A stretch of DNA of 64,000 nt, from positions 62,001-126,000 of the forward strand of contig NZ_JXXV01000007.1 of assembly GCF_000967545.1 (NCBI RefSeq), in the 5' to 3' direction. The notes under the pieces are model-generated. The model ran no database searches and was not told the DNA's origin. It saw only the letters and a program-made list of their open reading frames with translations. Below, one piece after another: positions 1-8,808 of the stretch. The first letter of the stretch is position 1. The number at the start of each line of letters is the position of its first letter. The translations under genes were made by a program, and so were the position numbers. The stretch comes from Vibrio galatheae. GTDB taxonomy: Bacteria; Pseudomonadota; Gammaproteobacteria; Enterobacterales; Vibrionaceae.

Positions 1-1
1 T

Positions 2-658
2 TGGGAAAGCTGGAATCTAACAAATTTCGATTCAAAGAGTGAGTGTTTGCTCGCTTTTAAACAGGCTTTACAACAAGTTCAGCCTGAGTTGGCTTCAGTT
101 GTGTCATATCATATTGAGCAAGCTTCCGCGTTGATCGCAGAAACTCATCAATTGGTTGGCCCTACTGGTGAAACCAACGAACTGTATACCGCAGGACGCG
201 GTGTCGCGGTTGTGATTCAGGATGACACACGACCACAGGCAAAGCAGGCGGTGGTTGCGCAAATCAGCGCAGCGCTTATCGCTGGAAACAGTATCATCTT
301 GTGTAGTGATGATGACGAGCTTTGCCAATCAATTGAAGCTGCTTATGTGCAGTCTTCGCTACCTACCAATTTAGTGCAATTGGCAGCGCTAGATGCCTAT
401 CATCAGTTGTTGGATTCTGATGTACGTAGTATCGGTTATGTAGGTAACACTGAGGTTGCAAGGAGCATCAACCGACAACTCGCCAAACGCTCAGGTGCCA
501 TTGTTAGCCTGACGTCTGAAACGGATCTTGTGGGCATCCCCGTTGCTCACGATCCTCATCTCGCATTACGTTTCATTACCGAACGTACCAGAACTATAAA
601 TATAACAGCAGTGGGTGGTAACGCGACCTTGCTCGAATTGGGGAACGACGCCCACTAA
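2..658 (+). CDS. putA: PutA C-terminal part (proline dehydrogenase / P5C dehydrogenase), 5' truncated by window edge
   Basis: The reading frame is open from the first bases of the window and ends at TAA 656-658, so only the last ~218 residues of a long protein are present. The tail carries VGPTGETNELY, GRGV and, near the end, NITAVGGNATLLELG, which match the C-terminal aldehyde-dehydrogenase-like region of bifunctional PutA (E. coli PutA ends with a very similar LVGPTGE and NTAAAGGNASL). PutA oxidises proline to glutamate at the inner membrane in two steps; the catalytic PRODH and P5CDH domains lie upstream of the window. putP follows 71 bp downstream on the same strand, the usual put pairing. 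The internal TTG at 47 is only a possible start inside a longer gene. Confidence 0.93.
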   Translation, partial: WESWNLTNFDSKSECLLAFKQALQQVQPELASVVSYHIEQASALIAETHQLVGPTGETNELYTAGRGVAVVIQDDTRPQAKQAVVAQISAALIAGNSIILCSDDDELCQSIEAAYVQSSLPTNLVQLAALDAYHQLLDSDVRSIGYVGNTEVARSINRQLAKRSGAIVSLTSETDLVGIPVAHDPHLALRFITERTRTINITAVGGNATLLELGNDAH

Positions 659-729
659 ACTTCATTGATTTGCCCTCGATGTATCGGGGGCATTCAGGGA
701 AGGCGATCTTTCAAAAGAGGACAAATCAC

Positions 730-2217
730 ATGGAAAATGGCTTTGCTATTACGACCACGTTTATTGCGTATCTAATACTCATGCTCGTCATTGGTATCGT
801 CGCATATCAACGCACCAAAAGTTCAAGCGATTACTTTCTGGGTGGCCGTTCATTAGGCCCATGGCCTGCGGCACTTTCTGCCGGTGCATCAGATATGAGC
901 GGTTGGCTATTGCTCGGTCTACCTGGTTATGCTTATGCTGCGGGTATCGAAGCATTTTGGCTAGCTGGTGGCCTGTTGGTCGGTACCTGGCTGAACTGGT
1001 TGATCAATGCAAAACGACTACGTACATACAGCATCACGACCGATGCGTTGACCTTACCCGAGTTCTTATCGCGTCGTTTTAACGATAACTCAAAACTGAT
1101 TCAGGTCATTTCTGCCTTTTTCATTCTTCTATTCTTCCTTTTCTATACGAGCTCAGGCTTAGTAGCGGGCGGAAAATTGTTTGAAACAGTATTTGGTTTA
1201 GACTACACCATCGCAGTGATTATCGGCACTGTGTGTGTGGTGTCTTACACCCTGTTTGGTGGATTCCTCGCAGTGTCTTGGACAGATTTAGTGCAAGGCC
1301 TCCTGATGGCAGCCGCACTTATGATCGTTCCAATAGCAGCAATGAATGGTGGTATTGACCAGCTTGGTCACGACCTTGAGGCAATTAACCCTGAGCTATT
1401 AACGCTTTGGAATAACTCGAAAGGTGAGTCTTTGTCTGCGATTGCGATTATCTCACTCGTCGCATGGGGTCTAGGTTACTTTGGTCAACCGCATATTTTG
1501 GCGCGTTTCAAAGCTTCACGCTCAAACAAAGATCTCACGACAGCTCGCCGTATTGCGGTTATTTGGACTGCATTGTCAATGGCAGGTGCGATGCTCGTTG
1601 GTCTTGTTGGTCTAGTCTATGTGACCAATACTGGTATCAGTGTCGATGATGGCGAGAAAATCTTCATGTTGCTCGTGAACGCTCTGTTCCACCCTGTGGT
1701 TGCGGGTATCTTACTTGCGGCAATTCTGGCTGCTGTGATGAGTACGGCAGATTCACAGTTGTTGGTTTCTTCATCAGCGTTGGCTGAAGACTTTTACAAG
1801 CAAGTCTTTAAGCAAGATGCAACCTCTGAAGAGATTGTTATGGTTGGCCGTGTTGCTGTGATTGGTATTTCGATCGTTGCTTTGGTTCTTGCAATGACAC
1901 CAGACAGCTCAGTTCTTGGTTTGGTTTCTTATGCTTGGGCTGGTTTCGGCGCGGCATTTGGTCCTGCGTTGATCTTGAGCCTTTACTGGGAGCGAATGAA
2001 CCGCAACGGTGCTCTAGCGGGTATTCTTGTAGGTGGTATTACTATTGTCGTGTGGAAGCAACTATCCGGCGGTTGGTTTGACGTTTACGAGATCGTACCG
2101 GGAATCATCTTCTCGACAATTGCTATTGTTGCTTTCAGTTTGATGACGGGTGAGCCAGAAAACGCTGTTAAAGCGCAACACGCTAAGTTTAAAAAGTTAC
2201 TGACTGAACTAGACTAG
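730..2217 (+). CDS. putP: Sodium/proline symporter PutP
   Basis: This 495-residue inner-membrane protein belongs to the solute:sodium symporter family. It begins with a hydrophobic helix (ITTTFIAYLILMLVIGIVAY) followed by the family signature SDYFLGGRSLGPWPAALSAG and many further hydrophobic segments, consistent with 13 transmembrane helices. It imports proline with Na+ and feeds the PutA enzyme encoded just upstream. An in-frame upstream ATG exists at 670, but ATG 730 has a well-placed AAAGAGGA ribosome site and gives the usual PutP N-terminus (MENGF...). A strong intrinsic terminator follows at 2235. Confidence 0.97.
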   Translation: MENGFAITTTFIAYLILMLVIGIVAYQRTKSSSDYFLGGRSLGPWPAALSAGASDMSGWLLLGLPGYAYAAGIEAFWLAGGLLVGTWLNWLINAKRLRTYSITTDALTLPEFLSRRFNDNSKLIQVISAFFILLFFLFYTSSGLVAGGKLFETVFGLDYTIAVIIGTVCVVSYTLFGGFLAVSWTDLVQGLLMAAALMIVPIAAMNGGIDQLGHDLEAINPELLTLWNNSKGESLSAIAIISLVAWGLGYFGQPHILARFKASRSNKDLTTARRIAVIWTALSMAGAMLVGLVGLVYVTNTGISVDDGEKIFMLLVNALFHPVVAGILLAAILAAVMSTADSQLLVSSSALAEDFYKQVFKQDATSEEIVMVGRVAVIGISIVALVLAMTPDSSVLGLVSYAWAGFGAAFGPALILSLYWERMNRNGALAGILVGGITIVVWKQLSGGWFDVYEIVPGIIFSTIAIVAFSLMTGEPENAVKAQHAKFKKLLTELD

Positions 2218-2234
2218 TTCACGCACGTTTAATC

Positions 2235-2263
2235 AAAAAGCTCCGAAGTTCGGAGCTTTTTTG
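2235..2263 (+). terminator. Intrinsic terminator after putP
   Basis: Near-perfect inverted repeat AAAAAGCTCCGAA / TTCGGAGCTTTTT with a very short loop, ending in a T run, 18 bp after the putP stop. Confidence 0.9.
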
Positions 2264-2385
2264 CTTCAACTCGTTTATTTTTTGAACTCACCTCACGTTT
2301 TCTAAACTAACGTTTGAATTTAATGAACTCTCGCTTCCAAAATATGTCGATTATCAGTATTGAGAAATTTTGAGGAGTGAAAAAC

Positions 2386-2619
2386 ATGCCACATATGCAC
2401 TGCCACTGCTGCGGAAAAAGCACAGCACACAAGATAGTCATGAAGCGTTGCGAAATGCAGCATGATTCGGTGGTAAAAAGTATGGCTTGTTTTTTTTCGA
2501 CGTTATTTCAAGGCGCGCATTACGTCAAAATGGAGCAACAGGCATTTTGCCGCGTATGTAACACTCAGTCGGAAGTCGTTGCTACTCAGGATGCATTTTC
2601 AGATGTGAAAATCGCGTAA
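2386..2619 (+). CDS. Small cysteine-rich (zinc-ribbon-like) protein of unknown function
   Basis: A 77-residue protein not recognised by name. It has an N-terminal CHCCGK knuckle, a further Cys about 15 residues on, and a C-terminal CRVC knuckle, so a four-Cys zinc ribbon (CxxC...CxxC) is plausible; the middle is moderately hydrophobic (MACFFSTLFQGAHYV). The start is set at ATG 2386, 8 bp after GAGGAG; the GTG at 2377 would sit inside that ribosome site. It lies alone between putP and an Lrp-family regulator, all on the + strand. Confidence 0.6.
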   Translation: MPHMHCHCCGKSTAHKIVMKRCEMQHDSVVKSMACFFSTLFQGAHYVKMEQQAFCRVCNTQSEVVATQDAFSDVKIA

Positions 2620-2719
2620 CCTTCACAAAAATACCTTCAATCGCGACATAGATATAAGTGGAATTGAGTTTATCGCTTAAAATGGCGTTAAGTTATTCTA
2701 CACGTACAACAAAGCATTC

Positions 2720-3196
2720 ATGGACCTAGACCGAATTGACCGAGAGATACTGCGCGCTCTAAACCTCAAGGGGCGACTGCCGATTGTTGAACTCGCCAAA
2801 CAGGTAAACCTCACAACCTCACCTTGTTCTGATCGTGTAAAACGCTTAGAGAAAGAAGGCTATATCACTGGCTATCATGCCGAGTTAAACCCCGAAAAAC
2901 TTGGGCTCGATGTTCAGGTTTTTATTCATATTCGACTCGACCAAACGAGTTTCTCAATTTTCGAAAAATTCGCCCAAGCAGTGTCTGACATGCCAGAAAT
3001 CGAAGAGTGCTACTCATTATCGGGAGATTTTGACACCATGATCAAAGTTAGGGTCAAAGATATGAAAGCTTATCAATATTTTATGTCGACTAAGCTGGGT
3101 ACTTTACCCGGTGTGATCCAAACGCGGAGCGAGGTTGTGATCGAAGAACACAAGACCAGCTTTGGCGTTAATGCAGATCTCATTGCTAAGTTATAA
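2720..3196 (+). CDS. Lrp/AsnC-family transcriptional regulator
   Basis: A 158-residue protein with the full Lrp/AsnC layout. It has an N-terminal winged helix-turn-helix (LDRIDREILRALNLKGRLPIVELAKQV...SPCSDRVKRLEKEGYITGY, residues ~2-52) and a C-terminal RAM effector-binding domain (~65-150, including the Gly-Asp pair in SLSGDFDTMIKVRVKD). Such proteins bind DNA as dimers or octamers and respond to amino acids. It lies ~500 bp after putP on the same strand. In some alphaproteobacteria an Lrp-type PutR controls put genes, so a link to proline use is possible but is only an inference. The sequence differs from global Lrp, so this is a specific paralogue. Confidence 0.9.
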   Translation: MDLDRIDREILRALNLKGRLPIVELAKQVNLTTSPCSDRVKRLEKEGYITGYHAELNPEKLGLDVQVFIHIRLDQTSFSIFEKFAQAVSDMPEIEECYSLSGDFDTMIKVRVKDMKAYQYFMSTKLGTLPGVIQTRSEVVIEEHKTSFGVNADLIAKL

Positions 3197-3227
3197 AAAA
3201 TGGGAAGCATCATGCTTCCCATTTTTA
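3197..3227. terminator. Bidirectional terminator between convergent genes
   Basis: Stem AAATGGGAAGCAT / ATGCTTCCCATTT flanked by A and T runs, between the Lrp-family stop (3196) and the stop of the minus-strand gene at 3239. It can serve both genes. Confidence 0.88.
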
Positions 3228-3238
3228 GCGTTGTTGCA

Positions 3239-3943
3239 TTAGGCAACAAAAGATGACACCACACCAATCAAGCCACCAAATACACCGCCCCATACGACCA
3301 GCCAACCAAGATGCTCTTTAATCATTTTTTGCACCATCTCTTTGACTAGTTTCGGCGTCAGTTCATTCAGGCGCTGATCAATAATGTTTTCAACATTGGT
3401 ACGAATCTCGTCCATCATTGCAGGTGCTTCAAACTGCTCTTTGAGCGCGTCTTTAATGGAGTCGCTGTGACTCATGTCGACAATCGCTTGCTTCATCTTT
3501 TCGACGAAGGGCTGCTTCATTGGCTGTAGAGCTTCCGTTCCACCAAACATGGCGAGCATGCCACCAAATTGAGAGTTAGCAATGACGTCGACAAGCGAAT
3601 CAAAGGTTGGGTTAAAGTCAATTTTTTCAATCACAGGTTCAAGGTTAAGCGACTTGCCTCCCGCCAGCTCCTTACTCAAAAACTTATCGATGTTTTCTTG
3701 GGTGAAAAACTGTTCCATCATCAGATTTTTGATCGCCGCTTTAAACTCCTCAAAGCGTGCCGGAATAACACCAGAACCATACAATCCAGGAATTTTTTCG
3801 AAAAGCATATGGATGGCAAGCCAGTTAGTGATCGCGCCTGAGAATGCAAATAATCCGGCGTAAAAGGCCATTTGGTTGTCGGTTTGATGGCCTCCTGCGA
3901 GCAGAGCTAAAGCAACTATATTGGTGAGTAAACTCTTGTTCAT
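3239..3943 (-). CDS. DUF445 family membrane-anchored protein
   Basis: A ~234-residue protein with an N-terminal hydrophobic segment (LLTNIVALALLAGG), the DUF445 signature GAITNWLAIHMLFEKIPGLYGSGVIPARFEEFKAAI near residue 45, a long helical middle and a C-terminal hydrophobic hairpin (LGWLVVWGGVFGGLIGVVSSFVA). The family function is not known. The ATG at 3968-3970 would extend the protein by 9 residues, but a TATACT-like -10 lies only about 12 bp upstream of it. ATG 3943 (MNKSLLTN) is therefore preferred. Convergent with the Lrp-family gene. Confidence 0.8.
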   Translation of the reverse strand: MNKSLLTNIVALALLAGGHQTDNQMAFYAGLFAFSGAITNWLAIHMLFEKIPGLYGSGVIPARFEEFKAAIKNLMMEQFFTQENIDKFLSKELAGGKSLNLEPVIEKIDFNPTFDSLVDVIANSQFGGMLAMFGGTEALQPMKQPFVEKMKQAIVDMSHSDSIKDALKEQFEAPAMMDEIRTNVENIIDQRLNELTPKLVKEMVQKMIKEHLGWLVVWGGVFGGLIGVVSSFVA

Positions 3944-4043
3944 GATGAAAAATGGATGAAAGTTTGACATTGATGCGAAGTATATAACAAGTCGATCTTA
4001 TTGTGACATACCTTTGGCTAGATTAAGTATTTCCCGCACGTCG

Positions 4044-4472
4044 CTAGCTTTCTTGTGTTGCGAGTATCGCTTGTTTTACATGTTCGGGAATGGACGCTTT
4101 AGTTTGGTTTTTGAAATCAAACATGACACAAGTGGCGCTACCTGTGGTGGTGACTTTGCCCAGTTTTTTGCTGACGATAAGGTATTCCATGGTAAATCTG
4201 TCATCACTTAAACTGCTGACACGCGAGCCAATTAAGAGCGTATCAGGGTATGTTACTGGAATTTTATAACGGCAGTCAGTATGGCCTAACACTGGCCCGA
4301 TATGGCTGGTTTGTAGGTCAACAAGCAGTTCAATTTTCTTAAAATAGTCCAAGCGCGCTGTTTCAAAATAGCGAAAATACACGGCGTTGTTGACATGTTG
4401 TAGTGCATCCATTTCGCCCCAAGCGACCGGTATTTCAGTCACGATAGGGTATTCTGCTAGCAAGGGTTCCAT
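4044..4472 (-). CDS. Acyl-CoA thioesterase, 4HBT (YbgC-like) hotdog family
   Basis: A ~142-residue single hotdog-fold protein. The 4-hydroxybenzoyl-CoA thioesterase signature is clear: VAWGEMDALQHVNNAVYFRYFETARLDYF, with the Asp (WGEMDALQHVNN) in the catalytic position. Such enzymes hydrolyse short or medium acyl-CoA in the cytosol; the true substrate is unknown. Two in-frame ATGs are close together; AAAGGAGA lies 7 bp before the second (4472), which is preferred over 4478. It stands alone, divergent from nothing obvious. Confidence 0.88.
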   Translation of the reverse strand: MEPLLAEYPIVTEIPVAWGEMDALQHVNNAVYFRYFETARLDYFKKIELLVDLQTSHIGPVLGHTDCRYKIPVTYPDTLLIGSRVSSLSDDRFTMEYLIVSKKLGKVTTTGSATCVMFDFKNQTKASIPEHVKQAILATQES

Positions 4473-4612
4473 GATCATTCTCCTTTGGTATCGAGCAAAT
4501 AGTCTAAATCGAAAGGAGAAGAATGTGATTTTTATGTTATTGATTTGTGATCATTGCAAGGTGCGTTTGTATCAGTACTGACAATGACGACTACAATCAC
4601 CAAGTTAACCAG

Positions 4613-4939
4613 CTACTGGTCATAAGGTACTGCATTAAGTTGCCACATGTTCAAGGTGTGTTGGACGCTATCACACTTGCCAAGTAATATTTGGTACTTG
4701 GGTTCATAGGGCTTACCTATGTAGGTGGTGCGAATGAGTTCTTCCGTTTTCAAATCGATCTGTGCAACAGCTCGACCTTTAAAGTTTTGCAGAATGACGA
4801 ATTGGTCACTTGAGTTGTTCTTTATAAAACCAAAGGTGTCCTCTGAATGCAACAGCTTACACTTTAGTGGCAGTGATGATGAATGTTGTGCTGAACTTGG
4901 GTTGGTCAACAGTAGCACATACAGTAGTAAGGTGCTCAT
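4613..4939 (-). CDS. Small secreted protein of unknown function
   Basis: A ~108-residue protein that starts with a likely signal peptide (MSTLLLYVLLLTNPSSAQHSSS, cleavage near residue 17). The rest contains two Cys residues (LPLKCKLL and LLGKCDSV) that could form a disulfide. The open frame extends back to 5050, but that stretch overlaps the terminator of the neighbouring chemoreceptor, and AAGGAC sits correctly before ATG 4939. No family recognised. It lies downstream of the chemoreceptor gene in the same direction. Confidence 0.6.
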   Translation of the reverse strand: MSTLLLYVLLLTNPSSAQHSSSLPLKCKLLHSEDTFGFIKNNSSDQFVILQNFKGRAVAQIDLKTEELIRTTYIGKPYEPKYQILLGKCDSVQHTLNMWQLNAVPYDQ

Positions 4940-5012
4940 CTCGCCGTCCTTACTCAACCTAAAACTTAAGTATAGGTAAAGGTCGTGAGTTATACAGAAA
5001 CTTTTCGAGAGA

Positions 5013-5041
5013 TAAAAAAGGGTCCGAATGGACCCTTTATG
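5013..5041 (-). terminator. Intrinsic terminator of the chemoreceptor gene
   Basis: Stem AAGGGTCC / GGACCCTT with loop GAAT. Read on the minus strand it is followed by TTTTTTATC, just after the stop at 5055. Confidence 0.88.
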
Positions 5042-5054
5042 CGCTTTCAAGCGG

Positions 5055-6488
5055 TTATTGAGTTCGATAGCTTTTCAGTATATCCGCTAACGACACCGAT
5101 GCTTGGGTAAGGTTCTCCACACCAGCAGAAGATTGCTCTGCGACACTGCGTATGGTGTTGGATTGTGAACGAATATCGCTTAGTTCAGAGGCGATATCAT
5201 TCGCCACAGCACTTTGCTCTTCCGCTGATGTCGAGATCTGAATGCTCATATCCATCAGTGAACGTGCTGATTCAGAAATTGATTGGACGTCGTTGCCGAT
5301 ATCCGACACAAGATCGCTGCTGGTTTGCGCTTGACTGACGGTTTGCTCCGTAATTGAAGCGATACTGCGGGTTTCTGATTGCAGCTTCTCAATCATAGAT
5401 TGAATTTCTACCGTTGCCGCCTGAGTTCGGCTCGCGAGTGTACGCACTTCGTCTGCAACGACGGCAAAGCCACGTCCTTGCTCGCCAGCACGTGCAGCCT
5501 CGATAGCAGCGTTGAGTGCGAGTAGGTTGGTTTGTTCTGAAATCGCGTTGATTGTGGTGATGACGTCATTAATCTGAGTTGTGTTCTCTGTAAGGCTGGC
5601 TACAGACTCAGACGCCTTACCAATGTAGTCAGAGAGACGAGTAATTTCGCTAATAGCAGATTGGACACGTTGGTAACTTTGCTCAATATGGTGAGCGTCA
5701 CTTTCGGTCTGGGTAGTCGCTTGCTGAGAAATGTTGGATACTTCTTTTGCTGAAGCAGTCATTTCTTCCATAGCGGTTGCAACGGAATCTAGTGAAGCAT
5801 ATTGCTGACTGATTTGGCTCTCACTTAGCTTCATCTCTTGCTCGAATGAAGATGAAGTCTCGCTCAAAGTTGTGGCATTTTCTTTTACCGTCACCACGAG
5901 ATCGGTCAGTGTATCCATTGCTTTATCCAGCGCGCAGCCGATAGTGCCGAACTCGTCACGACCGGGGTGGAAGCCTAATCGGGATGTAAGATCACCTTCA
6001 CCAATGCGTTGTGTTGTAGTGTAAAGAACCCATAATGCGCCGCCCAAGAAGGTGGCGACCCAGTAGCTGAACACGGCAAAAGGTATTGCCCACAAAAAGC
6101 TTAAGCCAAAGCTGGTTAGCGCTTGTGACTCGACATCATCTGCTGAGCTTTTATTATTCAAGACCAGTTGAAAGGCTTGGCCGTTTGAAGCTTGCGCACT
6201 CACAGTCGCCACGCCTTGGTTATAAGTTGACGATTTTACTGCATTGATTTGAGACACATTGGCGAGTTGGCTAACTTTTTGTGGGTCGCCAACGCTGAGT
6301 ATACCTTTGAGCTGTTGCTCAGCAGCATAGATAGTGTTCTGTTCGAAAGCTTTAATCGTGGCGTGATACCTGCCACCTGCCGTTGCGGCTAGGGCGATCA
6401 AGAACAAAATAAATATTACCCAGAGTTTGTCGTTAATAGACATTTTGATGAACAAACGGTCTATCGTTCGAAATTCAACTTCTTTCAT
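5055..6488 (-). CDS. Methyl-accepting chemotaxis protein
   Basis: A 477-residue transducer. A first transmembrane helix (~22-39, [18 protein letters not shown]) is followed by a short periplasmic segment of ~85 residues and a second helix (~128-150). Then come a HAMP-like linker ([24 protein letters not shown]) and the cytoplasmic signalling domain with the invariant hairpin tip ([20 protein letters not shown], then [12 protein letters not shown]). It would relay ligand signals to CheA/CheW. The sensing domain is much shorter than a standard four-helix bundle, and its ligand cannot be inferred. No C-terminal CheR-tether pentapeptide is visible (the end is [12 protein letters not shown]). Confidence 0.95.
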   Translation of the reverse strand: MKEVEFRTIDRLFIKMSINDKLWVIFILFLIALAATAGGRYHATIKAFEQNTIYAAEQQLKGILSVGDPQKVSQLANVSQINAVKSSTYNQGVATVSAQASNGQAFQLVLNNKSSADDVESQALTSFGLSFLWAIPFAVFSYWVATFLGGALWVLYTTTQRIGEGDLTSRLGFHPGRDEFGTIGCALDKAMDTLTDLVVTVKENATTLSETSSSFEQEMKLSESQISQQYASLDSVATAMEEMTASAKEVSNISQQATTQTESDAHHIEQSYQRVQSAISEITRLSDYIGKASESVASLTENTTQINDVITTINAISEQTNLLALNAAIEAARAGEQGRGFAVVADEVRTLASRTQAATVEIQSMIEKLQSETRSIASITEQTVSQAQTSSDLVSDIGNDVQSISESARSLMDMSIQISTSAEEQSAVANDIASELSDIRSQSNTIRSVAEQSSAGVENLTQASVSLADILKSYRTQ

Positions 6489-6774
6489 ATCAGAATTCCC
6501 ATTCCATCTATGCCGGTAGGCTTCTTAGAATATTGTAAAATTGTAGTCATAAATTTATCGGTCAGAGATGAGGAATTATGAGCCTCTTGTCTCACTAATT
6601 TGTAATTATAAGATAGATTTGTTCCATTTATGTGAAGAGGATCGCTATGTGGCGAAAGTTTATGCAATTTGCCAGTGTGAATCATTAACGAGTTGAGAGA
6701 CTTGTTGTCCAGGATACAAGTCACTTGGCTTTATTTTTGCTAAGTTGCAAGCTGAATTTCACAAGGAGGTAGCA

Positions 6775-7230
6775 ATGGAAATAAAAATAGGTTTATTAGA
6801 TAACCCACAAGTGATCAATTTACTTCAAGAGCATCTCGCCGATATGAATGCCACTTCTCCCCCCGAAAGTGTCCATGCTTTAGATGTCTCTGCTCTACAA
6901 GATGAGCGCGTGACTTTTTGGAGTGGCTGGAAAGATGGCAAACTGATGGGATGCGCAGCGATTAAACGTATAGATGTACACCATGTGGAAATAAAATCGA
7001 TGCGAACGGCTTCTGATGCCCGAAACCAAGGCGTAGCTTCTTTTATGCTTCAATTTGCTCTTGATTTTGTGCGCCAGGAGGGCATTCAGCAGGTGAGCTT
7101 AGAAACTGGCTCGATGGCGTTTTTTGCACCTGCACGTGCCCTGTATGAAAAATTTGGTTTTCGTTATTGTGGACCTTTTGCGGACTATCAGCCGGACCCT
7201 AACAGCCAGTTTATGACGTTAACGTTTTAA
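6775..7230 (+). CDS. GNAT family N-acetyltransferase (YsnE-like)
   Basis: A 151-residue single-domain GNAT. It shows the acetyl-CoA pyrophosphate loop region (MRTASDARNQGVASFMLQFAL) and a typical C-terminal motif (LETGSMAFFAPARALYEKFGF) followed by CGPFADYQPDPNSQFMTL. That tail is shared with the YsnE/PhnO-type putative acetyltransferases. Substrate unknown. The start is ATG 6775 with a textbook AAGGAGG; an upstream in-frame ATG (6745) lacks one. It ends 1 bp before the stop of the convergent EamA transporter, with no terminator between them. Confidence 0.9.
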   Translation: MEIKIGLLDNPQVINLLQEHLADMNATSPPESVHALDVSALQDERVTFWSGWKDGKLMGCAAIKRIDVHHVEIKSMRTASDARNQGVASFMLQFALDFVRQEGIQQVSLETGSMAFFAPARALYEKFGFRYCGPFADYQPDPNSQFMTLTF

Positions 7231-7231
7231 G

Positions 7232-8128
7232 TTAACTCTGTTCAATCACTTGTCGTTTATGCAAGAGCTGTCGAGGAGAGAATCCCGTCACCATCATGGT
7301 GCCACTAAGCACCATAGTGGTGCCTACAATGGTGTTAATCCCAATGGGCTCGTCTAGAATCAGCGCTCCCCACAGGATGCCAAATACGGGAATCAAAAAC
7401 GTTACAGAAAGTGCCGATGCCGCGCCTTCATCTGCAACAAGTTTGAAGTAGAGTAAGTACGCTGCACCAGTACAGACGACCCCGAGCGCAATAACCGATA
7501 GCATTTCGTATTGGCTTGGTTCTCCTCTCATTGGAATAAAAGGCAGCAGAGGTAGAATGAGCAGCACTGCAGCCCACATATTACCGTGAGCATTGTCGAA
7601 AGCGGCAATTTTGGGGGCCGTCTTGGTATAGTTGGTTGCGATGCCATAGCTGAACGCCGCCATAAGACTGGCAAAAATAGGTAGAGCAGCGCCAATACCT
7701 AAGTGGATCGCATCTAACCCGACGAGAACGATGACCCCAGAAACGCCAACCAGCATACCTACGCCTGCCTTTGCAGTTAAAATCGTTTTGTGCCAGAAAA
7801 TACCGATTAGTGCTCCCCATATAGCGGCTGTCGAATTGAGCACGGACAGTGTTGAAGCATTAAGTGTTTGCGCTGCGTAGGCAAATAGCATAAAGGGGAG
7901 AGCAGTATTGAGTAGACCTATGATCATAAAATGCTTGAGGTTACGACCAAACGCTAATTTGCGCTTTAAATAGAGTGCAACGAGCAACAGGCTCATCGCG
8001 GCGAATCCGACCCTAAATTCAATCAAATAAGCCGGACCGAATGTGTTTGCAGCGATACGCATAAATAGAAATGAACCACCCCAGATTGCAGCTAGGCAAA
8101 CTAGGCGGAGAAAGCTTATTGTACTCAT
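7232..8128 (-). CDS. EamA/DMT-superfamily transporter
   Basis: A ~298-residue inner-membrane protein with ten predicted hydrophobic helices in two repeated EamA halves. The first half opens FLRLVCLAAIWGGSFLFMRIA and the second includes VVCTGAAYLLYFKLVADEGAASALSVTFLIPVFGILWGALIL, both typical family signatures. These proteins export or exchange metabolites; the substrate cannot be predicted. ATG 8128 is preceded by AAGGAG at good spacing and gives the usual start just before helix 1; upstream ATGs (8143, 8173) add atypical residues. Confidence 0.9.
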   Translation of the reverse strand: MSTISFLRLVCLAAIWGGSFLFMRIAANTFGPAYLIEFRVGFAAMSLLLVALYLKRKLAFGRNLKHFMIIGLLNTALPFMLFAYAAQTLNASTLSVLNSTAAIWGALIGIFWHKTILTAKAGVGMLVGVSGVIVLVGLDAIHLGIGAALPIFASLMAAFSYGIATNYTKTAPKIAAFDNAHGNMWAAVLLILPLLPFIPMRGEPSQYEMLSVIALGVVCTGAAYLLYFKLVADEGAASALSVTFLIPVFGILWGALILDEPIGINTIVGTTMVLSGTMMVTGFSPRQLLHKRQVIEQS

Positions 8129-8342
8129 TATTATCTCCTTCATATTTGTTAGCACAATGTGAACGAAAGCCACACGATAGGCAAGAATAAAACGAGTTAG
8201 ATTTCCGAAACTGGCTAGTGTTCATATCCACAGTTTGGAGGATTTTTCATCTGATGAGAAAATGTTTGAACCGTGTAGTCGTCATATGATTTGCCCAAGA
8301 CTACTCTAGAGCCGTATCAACCAGTTAAAGTCGAGTACCGTA

Positions 8343-8699
8343 ATGAATTTGGTCGTTAACATTAACAAGAGTGTGCGCAGGCATGGTTTCGAGCTTGCGA
8401 CTCGACAAGCGTGGAAATGTGGCGTGAAAGCCAATTTGGTCAAGCGTGTCATTGGCGTCGCACGTGGCCAAATCGTCTGTGTGATTGAAGGCGTCCGACC
8501 TGAATTATCGACAGAGATGAACAACAGTTTGCACTCGGAATCTAAACAAGGCCGTTATGTGTTTGTTGGCGGTGTAGTTTGGTTGCCCAACGATTTGCTT
8601 GCCCCAGGTTTTCCCGATTTTATGTTTATGCATCTAAGGAACTTAGGAACAAAACACAAATACATGACCGATGATGAATTGTTTACCAATCTGGCTTAG
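8343..8699 (+). CDS. Hypothetical protein
   Basis: A 118-residue open frame with codon use like its neighbours. It has no recognised domain, no signal peptide and no membrane helix. It is fairly basic at the N-terminus (VRRHGFELATRQAWKCGVKANLVKRV). The ribosome site before ATG 8343 is weak. An overlapping minus-strand frame (8306-8524) has poorer composition and was not chosen. A long inverted repeat (8763-8801) separates it from convergent yiaV. Confidence 0.45.
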   Translation: MNLVVNINKSVRRHGFELATRQAWKCGVKANLVKRVIGVARGQIVCVIEGVRPELSTEMNNSLHSESKQGRYVFVGGVVWLPNDLLAPGFPDFMFMHLRNLGTKHKYMTDDELFTNLA

Positions 8700-8762
8700 A
8701 AACCATCATGTTGGCTGTTTGTATGAGGCGTTTTTTAAGATTCGAAGTTACGATGATGATTT

Positions 8763-8801
8763 CGTTGCCCAAAACGACCAGAAAGGACGATTTGGGCAAC
8801 G
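8763..8801. terminator. Inverted repeat between convergent genes (probable terminator)
   Basis: An 11-bp perfect stem CGTTGCCCAAA / TTTGGGCAACG with a 17-nt loop, 7 bp after the yiaV stop. There is no T run on either side, so it may be a weak or Rho-assisted terminator. Confidence 0.55.
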
Positions 8802-8808
8802 GATGTTA

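Noticed and set aside
6485..6724. 79-codon frame on the minus strand upstream of the chemoreceptor
   Set aside because: It overlaps the chemoreceptor start, has no ribosome site and no protein-like pattern; the region is better read as promoter sequence.
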